From Gemmobacter nectariphilus DSM 15620 (GTDB lineage Bacteria > Pseudomonadota > Alphaproteobacteria > Rhodobacterales > Rhodobacteraceae), in assembly GCF_000429765.1 (NCBI RefSeq), contig NZ_AUCM01000006.1:124001-188000 (forward strand): a DNA stretch of 64,000 nt, read 5' to 3'. Under the pieces are notes generated by a model, which worked only from the letters and a program-made list of their open reading frames with translations, was not told where the DNA came from and ran no database searches. The translations under genes and the position numbers were made by a program. Of this stretch, positions 7,827 to 16,355 are shown piece by piece; positions within the stretch are counted from its first letter, which is position 1; each line of letters starts with the position of its first letter.

Positions 7827-9113
7827 CTACATCGAATTCGGAATGACCAGTGCCAACCACGGCGCCAGCACCAGAAGCGTCAGCCGCACCAGATCCATCA
7901 CCACAAAGGGCGTGACCCCGGCAAAGATCTGCCCGACCGGCACATCCCGCGCCACCACCCGCAGCACGAAGACATTCATCCCCATCGGCGGCGTGATATA
8001 GCTGAGTTCGGCGGCAACAACGATGAAGATGCCGAACCAGATCGCATCGAACCCCAGCTGGGTGACGATCGGGAACAGCACCGGCACCACCAGCATCACC
8101 ATCGACAGGCTTTCCAGCAGCGCCCCCAGGATCAGCAGCATCACCCCGATCAGCACGATCACGCCCAAAGGCGGCAGATGCAGCCCCAGAATGAACCCGC
8201 GCATGTCGGTCGAAAGCCCCGACAGGTTGACGTAGTTCATGAAGTAAAGCGCACCCATCAGGATGAAGAACATCGCCGCCGTCGTCTTGCCGGTGTCGAA
8301 CAGCGTGGTCAGCGTGGCGCGCAGCGTCAGCTTGCGGCGCAGGGCGGTCAGCACGATGGCACCTGCCGCCCCCATGCCGGCTGCCTCGGTCGCGGTGAAG
8401 ACGCCCAGATAGATCCCGCCCAGCACAAAGGCGAACAGCACCAGCGCGGGGAACACCCCCCTCAGCGCCGCGATCCGATCGCGCAGCGGCAGGCGCGGCT
8501 CGCTGACCAGTTGCTCGGGGCGCATCCACAGCGACAGGCGCACGGCGATCATGTAGCCGATCACCCCCAGCAGGCCGGGGATCAGCCCGGCCAGGAACAG
8601 CTTGCCGATGTCCTGCTGGGTCAGGATGCCATAGATCACCAGAATGACCGAGGGCGGAATGATGATCCCCAACGTCCCGCCTGCCGCGATGGATCCGGTC
8701 GCCAGACTGTCGGAATAGCCATGCCGGCGCATCGCGGGCAGCGCGATCCGCCCCATGGTGGCTGCCGTCGCCAGCGACGATCCGCAGACCGAACTGAACC
8801 CGCCGCAGGCTGCGATGGTCGCCATGGCAAGGCCCCCCTTGCGGTGGCGCAGCCAGGCATAGGCGGCGTCGTAAATCTCGTCCGCCACCCCCGATTGCAC
8901 GATGAAATTGCCCATCAGCAGGAACAGCGGCACCACCGACAGCGTGTAGCTGCGCGCGGTGTCAAAGAACACCTGACTCAGCATCGCCATGGCGGGGTCA
9001 AAGCCGATGATCGCCGTCACGCCCAGCACGCCGACGATGATCAGCGCAAAGCTGATCGGAATGCCCGCGAACAGCAGGACGAACAAAATCACCAGACCGA
9101 TCGGCCAGTCCAT
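7827..9113 (-). CDS. TRAP transporter large permease (DctM type), system 1
   Basis: A very hydrophobic 428-residue inner-membrane protein with about a dozen transmembrane segments, of the DctM/SiaM ion-coupled transport subunit family. Family hallmarks are visible: CGGFSSVCGSSLATAATMG, the GTLGIIIPPSVILVIYG hairpin and the second PPMGMNVFVL hairpin. GGAGG precedes the ATG. It is the third gene after the binding protein and the small permease; together they import a carboxylate using a Na+ gradient. The MarR gene follows at once. Confidence 0.93.
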   Translation of the reverse strand: MDWPIGLVILFVLLFAGIPISFALIIVGVLGVTAIIGFDPAMAMLSQVFFDTARSYTLSVVPLFLLMGNFIVQSGVADEIYDAAYAWLRHRKGGLAMATIAACGGFSSVCGSSLATAATMGRIALPAMRRHGYSDSLATGSIAAGGTLGIIIPPSVILVIYGILTQQDIGKLFLAGLIPGLLGVIGYMIAVRLSLWMRPEQLVSEPRLPLRDRIAALRGVFPALVLFAFVLGGIYLGVFTATEAAGMGAAGAIVLTALRRKLTLRATLTTLFDTGKTTAAMFFILMGALYFMNYVNLSGLSTDMRGFILGLHLPPLGVIVLIGVMLLILGALLESLSMVMLVVPVLFPIVTQLGFDAIWFGIFIVVAAELSYITPPMGMNVFVLRVVARDVPVGQIFAGVTPFVVMDLVRLTLLVLAPWLALVIPNSM

Positions 9114-9143
9114 GTTTCCTCCGGGGGTTTGGGTGGGGGCGCG

Positions 9144-9623
9144 CTATTTCGCGCGCTCGACCCGCATCACGATCATCGCCAGCACCAGCAGCGCCGAGAC
9201 GCCGCAGATCACGCTGGCGGCCTGCGCCACCGGGCCAAGCGGGACCTTCAGGAACACCGTGGTCTGGCCATAGCCCGCCAGACGCAGCCCGATCTTCCAC
9301 AGCTGCCAGGCCGCCAGCCCCAGCACCGCCGCCGAGGCCAGCCGCGCCAGGAACAGCTGCACCACCAGCGCCCGCGGCCCCAGCCGCTGGGTGACCAGAT
9401 CGGCGGTGATATGCCCGTCATCCAGACACAGCGCCGGCAGGCCGCCAAAGACCACGGCCATCACCAGAAGCTCGGTCAGTTCAGGCCCGCCGGGCAGCGG
9501 GGCGCTGAACAGATACCGCCCGACAACATCGGTGAAGGTCACCGCGGTCAGCGCCAGCAGCAGAATGCCCAGCACGACCGCGGTTCCCGAATAGCAGGCG
9601 GCGCGCAGGCGCCCAAAGGTCAT
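9144..9623 (-). CDS. TRAP transporter small permease (DctQ type), system 1
   Basis: A 159-residue membrane protein with four predicted transmembrane helices, which pairs with the DctM subunit. The DctQ motif region is visible as TFTDVVGRYLFSAPLPGGPELTE in outline (V.GRYLF..P..G..EL). Its ATG overlaps the stop of the binding-protein gene by 4 bp (ATGA), so these two genes are coupled. This TRAP system lacks the intercistronic hairpin seen after the binding-protein genes of systems 2 and 3. Confidence 0.9.
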   Translation of the reverse strand: MTFGRLRAACYSGTAVVLGILLLALTAVTFTDVVGRYLFSAPLPGGPELTELLVMAVVFGGLPALCLDDGHITADLVTQRLGPRALVVQLFLARLASAAVLGLAAWQLWKIGLRLAGYGQTTVFLKVPLGPVAQAASVICGVSALLVLAMIVMRVERAK

Positions 9624-10645
9624 TCGGCCTGCACCTTGGCCAGTTCCGCCTTGTACATTTCCAGCGCCTTGTCGAAGTCGACGCCCTTGGCCTCATACTT
9701 CTTGCGCACCTCGGCGTAGATCGACTCGGATGCCTTTTGCAGCGCCGCCATGTCGTCGGGGGTGGCCTGCATGAAGGTCACCTTGCCTTCCAGCGCCTTC
9801 ATGCCCTTGGCATCGGCCTCGTCCCAGGCCTTGCCGGCCATGCGCGCCAGCGCCTCGCCCGACACCTTGTCGATCGCGGCGCGGTCTGCCTCGGGCAGGG
9901 CGTCGAACTTGGCCTGGTTCATGGCGAAGAAGAAGGTGACGTTGTACATGCCGCCATCCACCGCCAGCGCGCTGGTCACGGTATCGGTCAGCTTGAAGAA
10001 GGCGATGGATTCGGGCGGGAACACGATGCCATCGGCAATCCCGTTGTGCAGGATTTCATAGGTTTCCGACGACGGCGCCTGAATCGAGGACATGCCAAGG
10101 TTCGTCACCAGCTGGTTGGTGATATCGCCCGCGATGCGGATCTTGGACCCTTTCAGATCGGCCAGCGGGCTTGCGGGCTTCTTGCCCATGAACAGCATCC
10201 CCGGCCCATGCCCCCACAGGCCCAGCACCTTGACGCCGGCATGTTCGCCCTTTTCCTTGAGCATCGCATCCCAGGTGCGCCAGAAGGCGACCGAGGCGGC
10301 GGTGGAATTCGGCGTCAGGAAGGGCAGCTCGCCAATGCCGGTCAGGCCAAAGCGGCCCGGCGTATAGGCATGGGTCGCAAAGCCGATATCGGCGATTCCA
10401 TTGGCCACCAGATCGAAATGCGCGGGCGGCGGCCCAAGCGGGGCGTCCAGCAGCACAACCTCGACCCGGCCTTCGGTCGCGGCCTTCACATTGTCGGCCC
10501 AGGGCAGGATGATGTCCTTGACGATCGGGTGCGACACCGGCAGCCAGTTCGACACCCGCAGGGTCACATCGGCGGCAAAGGACGGCAGGGCAGTCGTGCA
10601 GACAAGCGCGGCAGCGGCAGCGAACTGCCTGAAAACATGGCTCAT
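9620..10645 (-). CDS. TRAP transporter solute-binding protein (DctP type), system 1
   Basis: A periplasmic binding protein of 341 residues. A Sec signal peptide is clear (residues 1-24, ending ALPSFA before ADVTLRV). The DctP family Arg that holds the substrate carboxylate lies in LKGSKIRIAGD. The ATG at 10645 has GGGAG upstream and places the signal peptide at the N-terminus; the longer open frame reaching 10801 would bury it. It is the first gene of an operon divergent from the ring-hydroxylating oxygenase genes, which suggests it delivers their substrate, perhaps an aromatic or related acid. That link is inference from position. Confidence 0.9.
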   Translation of the reverse strand: MSHVFRQFAAAAALVCTTALPSFAADVTLRVSNWLPVSHPIVKDIILPWADNVKAATEGRVEVVLLDAPLGPPPAHFDLVANGIADIGFATHAYTPGRFGLTGIGELPFLTPNSTAASVAFWRTWDAMLKEKGEHAGVKVLGLWGHGPGMLFMGKKPASPLADLKGSKIRIAGDITNQLVTNLGMSSIQAPSSETYEILHNGIADGIVFPPESIAFFKLTDTVTSALAVDGGMYNVTFFFAMNQAKFDALPEADRAAIDKVSGEALARMAGKAWDEADAKGMKALEGKVTFMQATPDDMAALQKASESIYAEVRKKYEAKGVDFDKALEMYKAELAKVQAE

Positions 10646-10696
10646 TTCTAGGCTCCCGGTTGATGGATGCGGTCGGTTCAGCCCGACTCGTTTATG

Positions 10697-10752
10697 TCGA
10701 GAATCTGGCATCGGATTTCTCGATCCGTCAAGATAAATATGAAAAGTCATAT
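10697..10752. promoter_or_regulatory. Divergent control region with two inverted repeats
   Basis: This A/T-rich gap separates the TRAP system 1 and oxygenase operons. Two inverted repeats stand out: TCGAGAA (10697-10703) with TTCTCGA (10717-10723), and the perfect ATATGA-aaag-TCATAT (10737-10752). Both are good candidates for regulator binding, for instance by the MarR protein of the left operon. On the minus strand a weak TTGAAG/CATATT pair overlaps the second repeat. Confidence 0.5.
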
Positions 10753-10857
10753 TTTCGATCTTCAATATTGACAGGTTGATCCATGATAATTCATGCTTCA
10801 CGGCAAGGAACCGCAGGCCGGGAAACGGCCTGTCATGCGAACAGGAAGGATCACGCG

Positions 10858-11835
10858 ATGTCGCACCCCGGCCAGCCGGGCGATGACGCGCAAGCCATCG
10901 CGCTTGAGGTCGTCACCGCCACCGAGATTGCCGATCCCATCCGGGAACTGGTTCTGCGCCCCGTCAACGGCGCGGCTTTGCCTGCCTTCACCCCTGGCGC
11001 GCATCTGCGGTTCCAGGTGGCCGATGGCCAGTGGAATGCCTATTCGCTGATCACCCTGCCGGGCGAGGCCGCCACCTGCCGCATCGCCGTGCGGCGCGAG
11101 GATGCGGGGGCGGGCGGGTCACGCTTCATGCATGGGTTGAAACCGGGCGACCGGGTATGGGCCCAGCCGCCCCGCAACGATTTCGCGCTGGATGACGGCG
11201 CGGGCCCCGCGCTGCTGATCGCAGGCGGAATCGGGCTGACGCCGCTGATCTCCATGGCGACAGACCTTGCGGCGCGGGGGCGTGACTTCCGACTGGTGCT
11301 GGCCGCGCGCAACCGGGCGGCGGCGGCCTATGCCGACCGGCTGGCCGACCTGTTCCCCGGCCGCGTCACGCTGCATCTGGACGATGTGGCAGGCGGCCCC
11401 CTGCCGGTCGCCGCGCTGATCGCGGATGCTGCGCCCGGCACCCATGTCTATGTCTGCGGCCCCCGCCCGATGATCGAGGCAACCCGCGCCGCCTGGGCCG
11501 CCCGCGCCCTGCCCGATGCGCAATTCCACACCGAGCTGTTCGATGCCCCGCAAGCCGAAGCCGGCGATCAGCCCTTCGAGGTCGAAATCGCCTCGACCGG
11601 ACAGGTGTTCACCGTGCCCCCCGGCAAGACCATCATCGAGGTTCTGGAATCGGGCGGCGTCGATCTGGTCTACGATTGCCAGCGCGGCGATTGCGGGATC
11701 TGCCAGACCGGCGTGCTGGAGGGCATCCCCGACCACCGCGACGTGGTGCTGTCACCTGCCGAACGCGAGGCCGGCACGCTGATCCACATCTGCGTCAGCC
11801 GCGCGAAAAGCCCGCGCCTGAAACTCGATCTCTGA
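10858..11835 (+). CDS. Oxygenase reductase: FMN/NAD domain plus C-terminal 2Fe-2S (PDR/VanB type)
   Basis: A 325-residue electron-transfer protein of the phthalate dioxygenase reductase family. A flavin-binding barrel comes first (the motif reads NAYSLITLPGE, with Asn where Arg is usual). An NAD-binding domain with LLIAGGIGLTPLISM and YVCGPRPMIEA follows. Last is a plant-type ferredoxin domain with ligands C274, C279, C282 and C312. It passes electrons from NADH to the Rieske oxygenase encoded next. AGGAAGG precedes the ATG at 10858; the frame is open to 10783 but without a ribosome-binding site. It is the first gene of the four-gene oxygenase operon. Confidence 0.92.
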   Translation: MSHPGQPGDDAQAIALEVVTATEIADPIRELVLRPVNGAALPAFTPGAHLRFQVADGQWNAYSLITLPGEAATCRIAVRREDAGAGGSRFMHGLKPGDRVWAQPPRNDFALDDGAGPALLIAGGIGLTPLISMATDLAARGRDFRLVLAARNRAAAAYADRLADLFPGRVTLHLDDVAGGPLPVAALIADAAPGTHVYVCGPRPMIEATRAAWAARALPDAQFHTELFDAPQAEAGDQPFEVEIASTGQVFTVPPGKTIIEVLESGGVDLVYDCQRGDCGICQTGVLEGIPDHRDVVLSPAEREAGTLIHICVSRAKSPRLKLDL

Positions 11836-11854
11836 ATCGGAAGGGAGTAGCCCC

Positions 11855-13177
11855 ATGCCTCACGACCCCGACCTTCACGCAACCATCGAGCGCCTGATCC
11901 AGCCACAACAGGTGCACCGCGACGTCTATACCAGCCCCGAGATCTACCGGCTGGAAATGAAGCACCTGTTCCGCAACGCCTGGGTCTATATCGGCCATGA
12001 AAGCCAGGTGGCGAAACCGGGCGACTACATCACCGCCCAGATCGGCGACCAGCCACTGCTGATGGTTCGCCACAGCGACAACCAGATCAAGGTTCTCTAC
12101 AACCGCTGCCCGCACAAGGGCACCAAGATCGTGATCGACAGGGCGGGCAACACCGGCAAGTTCTTCCGCTGCCCCTATCATGCCTGGTCGTTCAAGACCG
12201 ACGGCTGCCTTTTGGCGATCCCGCTGAAAAAGGGCTACGAGGGCACCGGGCTGGACCAGACCGAGGCCGCCCGCGGCCTGGCCCCCGTGGGCGACTGGCA
12301 CAATTACCGCGGCTTTGTCTTTGCGCGCCTCGCGCCCGAAGGGATCGGGTTTGACGACTTCTTTGGCGATTCGCTGTCGTCCTTTGACAACATGGTCGAC
12401 CGATCGCCCACCGGCAAGCTGCGGGTGGCAGGGGCGCCGCTGCGCTACATGCACAAGTGCAACTGGAAGATGCTGGTCGAAAACCAGACCGACACCTGCC
12501 ACCCGATGGTGGCGCACGAATCCAGCGCCGGCACCGCGGTCAAGATCTGGGAATCGATGGACCACCCCGAGGGCGCGCCCAAGCCCCCCGCCATGGAAAT
12601 CATCGCCCCCTTCATGTCGCCCTATGAATTCTTCGAGGGCATGGGCATCCGCACCTGGCCCAATGGCCACGGCCACACCGGGGTGCATCATTCGATCCAC
12701 TCGGACTATTCCGCGATCCCCGGCTATTGGGAGGCGATGGTCGCCGCCCATGGCGAAGACCGCGCCCGCGCCATTCTGGGCGAGAACCGGCACAACACCG
12801 TCTATTTCCCCAACATCATGATCAAGGGTCCGATCCAGCAGCTGCGCAACTTCATCCCGCTGGGGCCCGACAGGACGCTGGTGGAAAGCTGGATCTTTGC
12901 GCTGGACGGCGCGCCCTCGGAACTGACGGCGCGGACAGCGATGTACAACCGCATGATCAACGCGCCCACCTCGATGGTGGGGCATGACGATCTGGAAATG
13001 TATGAACGCGCACAAGAAGGGCTGATGGCCGACGGCCTTGAATGGGTCAACATCCAGCGCCTTTATGAAGACGCCGAGGATTTCAGCGCCGAGGCCGTGC
13101 TGAACGGCACCACCGAACGCCAGATGCGCAACCAGTTCGACGCCTGGAAACGGTTCATGCTGTGGGGGGCCGCGTGA
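11855..13177 (+). CDS. Rieske non-haem iron ring-hydroxylating oxygenase, alpha subunit
   Basis: A catalytic subunit of 440 residues. The N-terminal Rieske cluster is C85-x-H87 and C106-x2-H109. The mononuclear iron site has D213 (bridging Asp in DTCHPMVAH), H216 and H221, with the third ligand probably D378 or D379 near GHDDLEMY. Such enzymes add O2 to an aromatic or related ring. The reductase precedes it and the beta subunit and a dehydrogenase follow, which is the layout for a dioxygenase giving a cis-diol. The substrate class (benzoate-, salicylate- or anthranilate-like acid) cannot be set from sequence alone. Confidence 0.92.
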   Translation: MPHDPDLHATIERLIQPQQVHRDVYTSPEIYRLEMKHLFRNAWVYIGHESQVAKPGDYITAQIGDQPLLMVRHSDNQIKVLYNRCPHKGTKIVIDRAGNTGKFFRCPYHAWSFKTDGCLLAIPLKKGYEGTGLDQTEAARGLAPVGDWHNYRGFVFARLAPEGIGFDDFFGDSLSSFDNMVDRSPTGKLRVAGAPLRYMHKCNWKMLVENQTDTCHPMVAHESSAGTAVKIWESMDHPEGAPKPPAMEIIAPFMSPYEFFEGMGIRTWPNGHGHTGVHHSIHSDYSAIPGYWEAMVAAHGEDRARAILGENRHNTVYFPNIMIKGPIQQLRNFIPLGPDRTLVESWIFALDGAPSELTARTAMYNRMINAPTSMVGHDDLEMYERAQEGLMADGLEWVNIQRLYEDAEDFSAEAVLNGTTERQMRNQFDAWKRFMLWGAA

Positions 13178-13647
13178 TGCTGACGACCGACGCCATCATC
13201 GACTTCATCCATGACGAGGCCTGGATGCTGGATCAGGGCCAGTATCAGGACTGGCTCTCGCTCTGGCTGCCCGAGGCGATCTACTGGATGCCGCTGAACT
13301 GGAATCAGCAGGATCCGGTCAATGAAACCTCGCTGCTGTATGAAGACAACTTCATGCTGCGCCTGCGGGTCGAACGGCTGCACGGCGCGCGCACCTTCAG
13401 CCAGAAGCCGAAAAGCCGCTGTCACCATGTGCTGAACCGGCCGCGGATCGAAACGCTGACGGCCGATACAGCACAGACCGCGACCCAGATGCATTACGTC
13501 GAAACCCGGCTGGATGATCAGATGCTGCTGGCGCTGACCGTGCGGCATCAGCTGCGGCTGGTCGACGGCGCGATCCGCATCGCGGGCAAGCGGGTCGACA
13601 TCCTCAACTGCGATGCCGCCTTCGGCAACATCCAGCTTTTGCCATAG
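13177..13647 (+). CDS. Ring-hydroxylating dioxygenase beta subunit
   Basis: A small subunit of 156 residues with the NTF2-like cone fold that caps an alpha3beta3 oxygenase. Recognisable family parts are DEAWMLDQGQYQDWLSLW near the N-terminus, YEDNFMLRLRVERL in the middle and QLRLVDGAIRIAGKRV near the end. It has no catalytic residues of its own. Its ATG shares one base with the stop of the alpha-subunit gene (TGATG), so both subunits should be made in equal amounts. Confidence 0.88.
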   Translation: MLTTDAIIDFIHDEAWMLDQGQYQDWLSLWLPEAIYWMPLNWNQQDPVNETSLLYEDNFMLRLRVERLHGARTFSQKPKSRCHHVLNRPRIETLTADTAQTATQMHYVETRLDDQMLLALTVRHQLRLVDGAIRIAGKRVDILNCDAAFGNIQLLP

Positions 13648-13655
13648 GGGGCAGC

Positions 13656-14375
13656 ATGGCCGATTATACCGCCGTCATCACCGGGGGCAGCAAGGGCATC
13701 GGCGCCGATCTGGCGCAGGCGATGCGCGCGCGCGGCTGGCATGTCATCTCGCTCGCGCGCCAATCCACCGGCGCCGAGGCGGTCGAGGAGATCGAGGTCG
13801 ATCTGACCGATCCCGCCGCCGTCGCCCGCGTGGCGGCCGATATCGCCGCGCGCCATCAGGTGACCCATCTGGTCCACAATGCCGGGATCATCCGCCCCAA
13901 TCTGGTCGAACAGGCGCAGGTCGAGGATTTGCAGATGCTGACCCAGCTGCACCTTGGCGCCGCGCTGCAACTGCTTCAGGCCTTTTTGCCCGCAATGAAG
14001 GCGCGCGGCTTCGGACGCGTCCTGTTCAACGCCTCACGCGCGGCGCTGGGAGCCAAGACGCGCACCGCCTATTCCGCGACCAAGGCGGGCATGATCGGCA
14101 TGGCCCGCACCTGGGCGCTGGAGCTGGCGCCGCATGGCATCACCGTCAACGTGGTCGCCCCCGGCCCGATCCTGACCGACAATTTCTGGGGCATCATCCC
14201 CAAGGGCAGCGCGCAGGAAACCGATCTGGCCAGCCGCCTGCCGGTCGGCCGCCTTGGCACCTCGGCCGATGTGACGCGGGCCTTCCTGTTCTTTGCCGAC
14301 CCCGAGGCCGGGTTCGTCACCGGCCAGACCCTCTATGTCTGCGGCGGGGCCAGCATCGGCGGCGTGCCGATCTGA
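13656..14375 (+). CDS. SDR-family dehydrogenase, probable cis-dihydrodiol dehydrogenase
   Basis: A classical SDR of 239 residues: TGGSKGIGADLA cofactor motif, HNAGI, and catalytic Y139 and K143 in AYSATKAGM. It lies 8 bp after the beta subunit and closes the oxygenase operon. In comparable operons this enzyme oxidises the cis-diol made by the dioxygenase to a catechol or related product with NAD+. No ring-cleavage dioxygenase is present in the window, so the rest of the route must lie elsewhere. Confidence 0.85.
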   Translation: MADYTAVITGGSKGIGADLAQAMRARGWHVISLARQSTGAEAVEEIEVDLTDPAAVARVAADIAARHQVTHLVHNAGIIRPNLVEQAQVEDLQMLTQLHLGAALQLLQAFLPAMKARGFGRVLFNASRAALGAKTRTAYSATKAGMIGMARTWALELAPHGITVNVVAPGPILTDNFWGIIPKGSAQETDLASRLPVGRLGTSADVTRAFLFFADPEAGFVTGQTLYVCGGASIGGVPI

Positions 14376-14393
14376 CGGCGGGCCACCCCGGCG

Positions 14394-14463
14394 TTTTCAT
14401 CTGTCCTCAAATATCCCGGGGGTGAATTGGCGCGGCACGCGCCAAGAGGGGGCTGGCCCCCTC
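14394..14463 (-). repeat. 3'-end intergenic repeat, copy 2 (downstream of phaC)
   Basis: Read leftward from the phaC stop: hairpin GAGGGGGC-tg-GCCCCCTC (14446-14463), hairpin TTGGCGCG-gca-CGCGCCAA (14427-14445), then a core CCCCGGGATATTTG and a tail ending GGACAGATGAAAA (14394-14422). The first hairpin starts 11 bp beyond the stop. It is nearly identical to copy 4 over about 70 bp. Confidence 0.78.
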
Positions 14464-14473
14464 TCGACCCATC

Positions 14474-16273
14474 CTACCGCTGGAACACATAGCTTCCTGG
14501 CGCGTCGCACATCGGCACATAGCCGGCGCCTGCCGCCCCCATCATCGGGGGCTTCACCCGCGCCCCGGAATGCTTGTCCAGCCAGTCGCTCCAGGCTGGC
14601 CACCACGACCCCGGCACCGCCTCGTGCGAGGCCAGCCAGTCGCCCGCCGCCTGCAACGGCGCATCATGCGCGCGGGTCCCGATCCGGTAGCGCGCCCGCG
14701 GATTGCCCGGCGCACTGACGATCCCCGCATTATGCCCGCCCGAGGCCAGCACAAAGGTGATGCTGGAATCGTTGAACTGCTGCAGCTTGTAGACCGATCT
14801 CCACGGCGCCACATGGTCGCGTTCCGTGCCGATCACGAAGAACGGCACATGGATGTTCTGCAAGGCCGCCGGGCGGTCATCGACCATGAACCGCCCTGCC
14901 GCAAGTTCGTTGTCCAGATACAGCCGTTGCAGATATTCCGCATGCATCCGCCAGGGCATCCGGGTGCTGTCAGCATTCCAGGCCATCAGGTCGATCATCG
15001 GCGCCCGTTCGCCCATCATGTATTCGCGCACCATCCGCGACCAGATCAGATCGTTCGAGCGCAGCATCTGGAACGCCCCCGCCATCTGGTCCGCCGACAG
15101 ATAGCCCCGGTTCCACATCATGCTGTCCAGCATGTGCATCTGGCTGGGGTCGATGAACAGCGCCAGCTCGCCTGGCTCGGTGAAATCCACCTGCGCGGCC
15201 ATCAGCGTGATCGAGGCCAGACGCTCGGCCGCCTTTACGCCCATGCCCGCCGCCGCAATGGTCAGCATGGTGCCACCCAGACAATAGCCCGCCGCATGGA
15301 CCTTTTGCCCCGGCACGATGCTGTTCACCGCGTCCAGCGCCGCCAGCACGCCCTTGCGCCGGTAATCATCCATGGTCAGGTCGCGATCCTCGGCCACCGG
15401 ATTGTGCCAGGAAATCGCAAAGACCGTGTAGCCCTGCCCGACAAGCCAGCGGATCATCGAATTTTCCGCCGACAGATCAAGGATATAGTATTTCATGATC
15501 CAGGCGGGCACGATCAGCACGGGCTCGGGGTGAACCGTCTCTGTGCTGGGCGCATACTGGATCAGCTCGATCAGGTGGTTGCGATAGACCACCTTGCCCG
15601 GCGTCACCGCAACGCTTGCGCCCGGCTCGAACGCCTCGGCCCCCACCGGGGGGCGCCCGGTCATCTGGCGCGAGACATCTTCCAGCCAGTTCTGCCAGCC
15701 CTGCACGAAATTCATGCCCCCCGTCTCGCGCGTGCGCTCCAGGATCTCGGGGTTCAGGAACGGGTTGTTCGAGGGCGAGAACATGTCCAGCCATTGCCGG
15801 GCCGCAAAGGACACCATGTCCTCGGCGTGTTTCGTCACGCCGGGCACCTCGTGGGTGACATTGTGCAGCCACTGCTGACCCAGCAGGAAGGATTGCGCCA
15901 GCCAGGAGAACGGCGGCTTCTGCCAGCCCTCGTGCCGGAACCGCGCGTCACCGGGCAGCGGCGCAATCACCGGCGGGGTCTGCGGGTCGATGGCCGAGGC
16001 CAGCAGATAGCCCATCAGCCGCCTGCCCTTGCGCGCGCCTTTCCAGACCAGCTCGGCCCGCTTGCCGGGGGCGTTGGCCAGATGCATCCCCCAGTCAAAG
16101 GCCGCCAGCGCCGCCGATTCCGGCGAGATGCCGCCGGTCAGCTGGCCGCCCAGCGCCTCGCGCATCCGGTCAATGGCCTGAAAGGCGGCCAGCCCAAGCG
16201 CGTCATCCTGGATGCGGGCGGCAGGTGGCAGATGCGGGCGGACGACAGCGGGCAGATGCACAGGTTCGGTCAT
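14474..16273 (-). CDS. phaC: Class I poly(3-hydroxyalkanoate) synthase
   Basis: A PHA synthase of 599 residues, the usual length for class I. The lipase-like box is GYCLGG with nucleophile C331; the rest of the triad is D486 in GTERDHVAPW and H514 in SGGHNAG. A PhaC N-terminal domain precedes the alpha/beta-hydrolase domain. It polymerises (R)-3-hydroxyacyl-CoA at granule surfaces. GGAG precedes the ATG at 16273; the open frame reaches 16345 but lacks a site. It lies 82 bp downstream of TRAP system 2 on the same strand. No phaA, phaB, phasin or phaR is beside it. Confidence 0.95.
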   Translation of the reverse strand: MTEPVHLPAVVRPHLPPAARIQDDALGLAAFQAIDRMREALGGQLTGGISPESAALAAFDWGMHLANAPGKRAELVWKGARKGRRLMGYLLASAIDPQTPPVIAPLPGDARFRHEGWQKPPFSWLAQSFLLGQQWLHNVTHEVPGVTKHAEDMVSFAARQWLDMFSPSNNPFLNPEILERTRETGGMNFVQGWQNWLEDVSRQMTGRPPVGAEAFEPGASVAVTPGKVVYRNHLIELIQYAPSTETVHPEPVLIVPAWIMKYYILDLSAENSMIRWLVGQGYTVFAISWHNPVAEDRDLTMDDYRRKGVLAALDAVNSIVPGQKVHAAGYCLGGTMLTIAAAGMGVKAAERLASITLMAAQVDFTEPGELALFIDPSQMHMLDSMMWNRGYLSADQMAGAFQMLRSNDLIWSRMVREYMMGERAPMIDLMAWNADSTRMPWRMHAEYLQRLYLDNELAAGRFMVDDRPAALQNIHVPFFVIGTERDHVAPWRSVYKLQQFNDSSITFVLASGGHNAGIVSAPGNPRARYRIGTRAHDAPLQAAGDWLASHEAVPGSWWPAWSDWLDKHSGARVKPPMMGAAGAGYVPMCDAPGSYVFQR

Positions 16274-16355
16274 TGGCGCTCTCCGGAACTGGACGCCCGC
16301 CCAGGATACCCCCTGTCGCCGCACCGTCCAAGGGCGGTGCGGCACTGCAGCGCAG

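Noticed and set aside
7293-9719. Open frame of 808 codons on the plus strand opposite the TRAP system 1 permeases
   Set aside because: It is a His/Gln/Arg-rich shadow of the hydrophobic DctM/DctQ genes, with no start signal.
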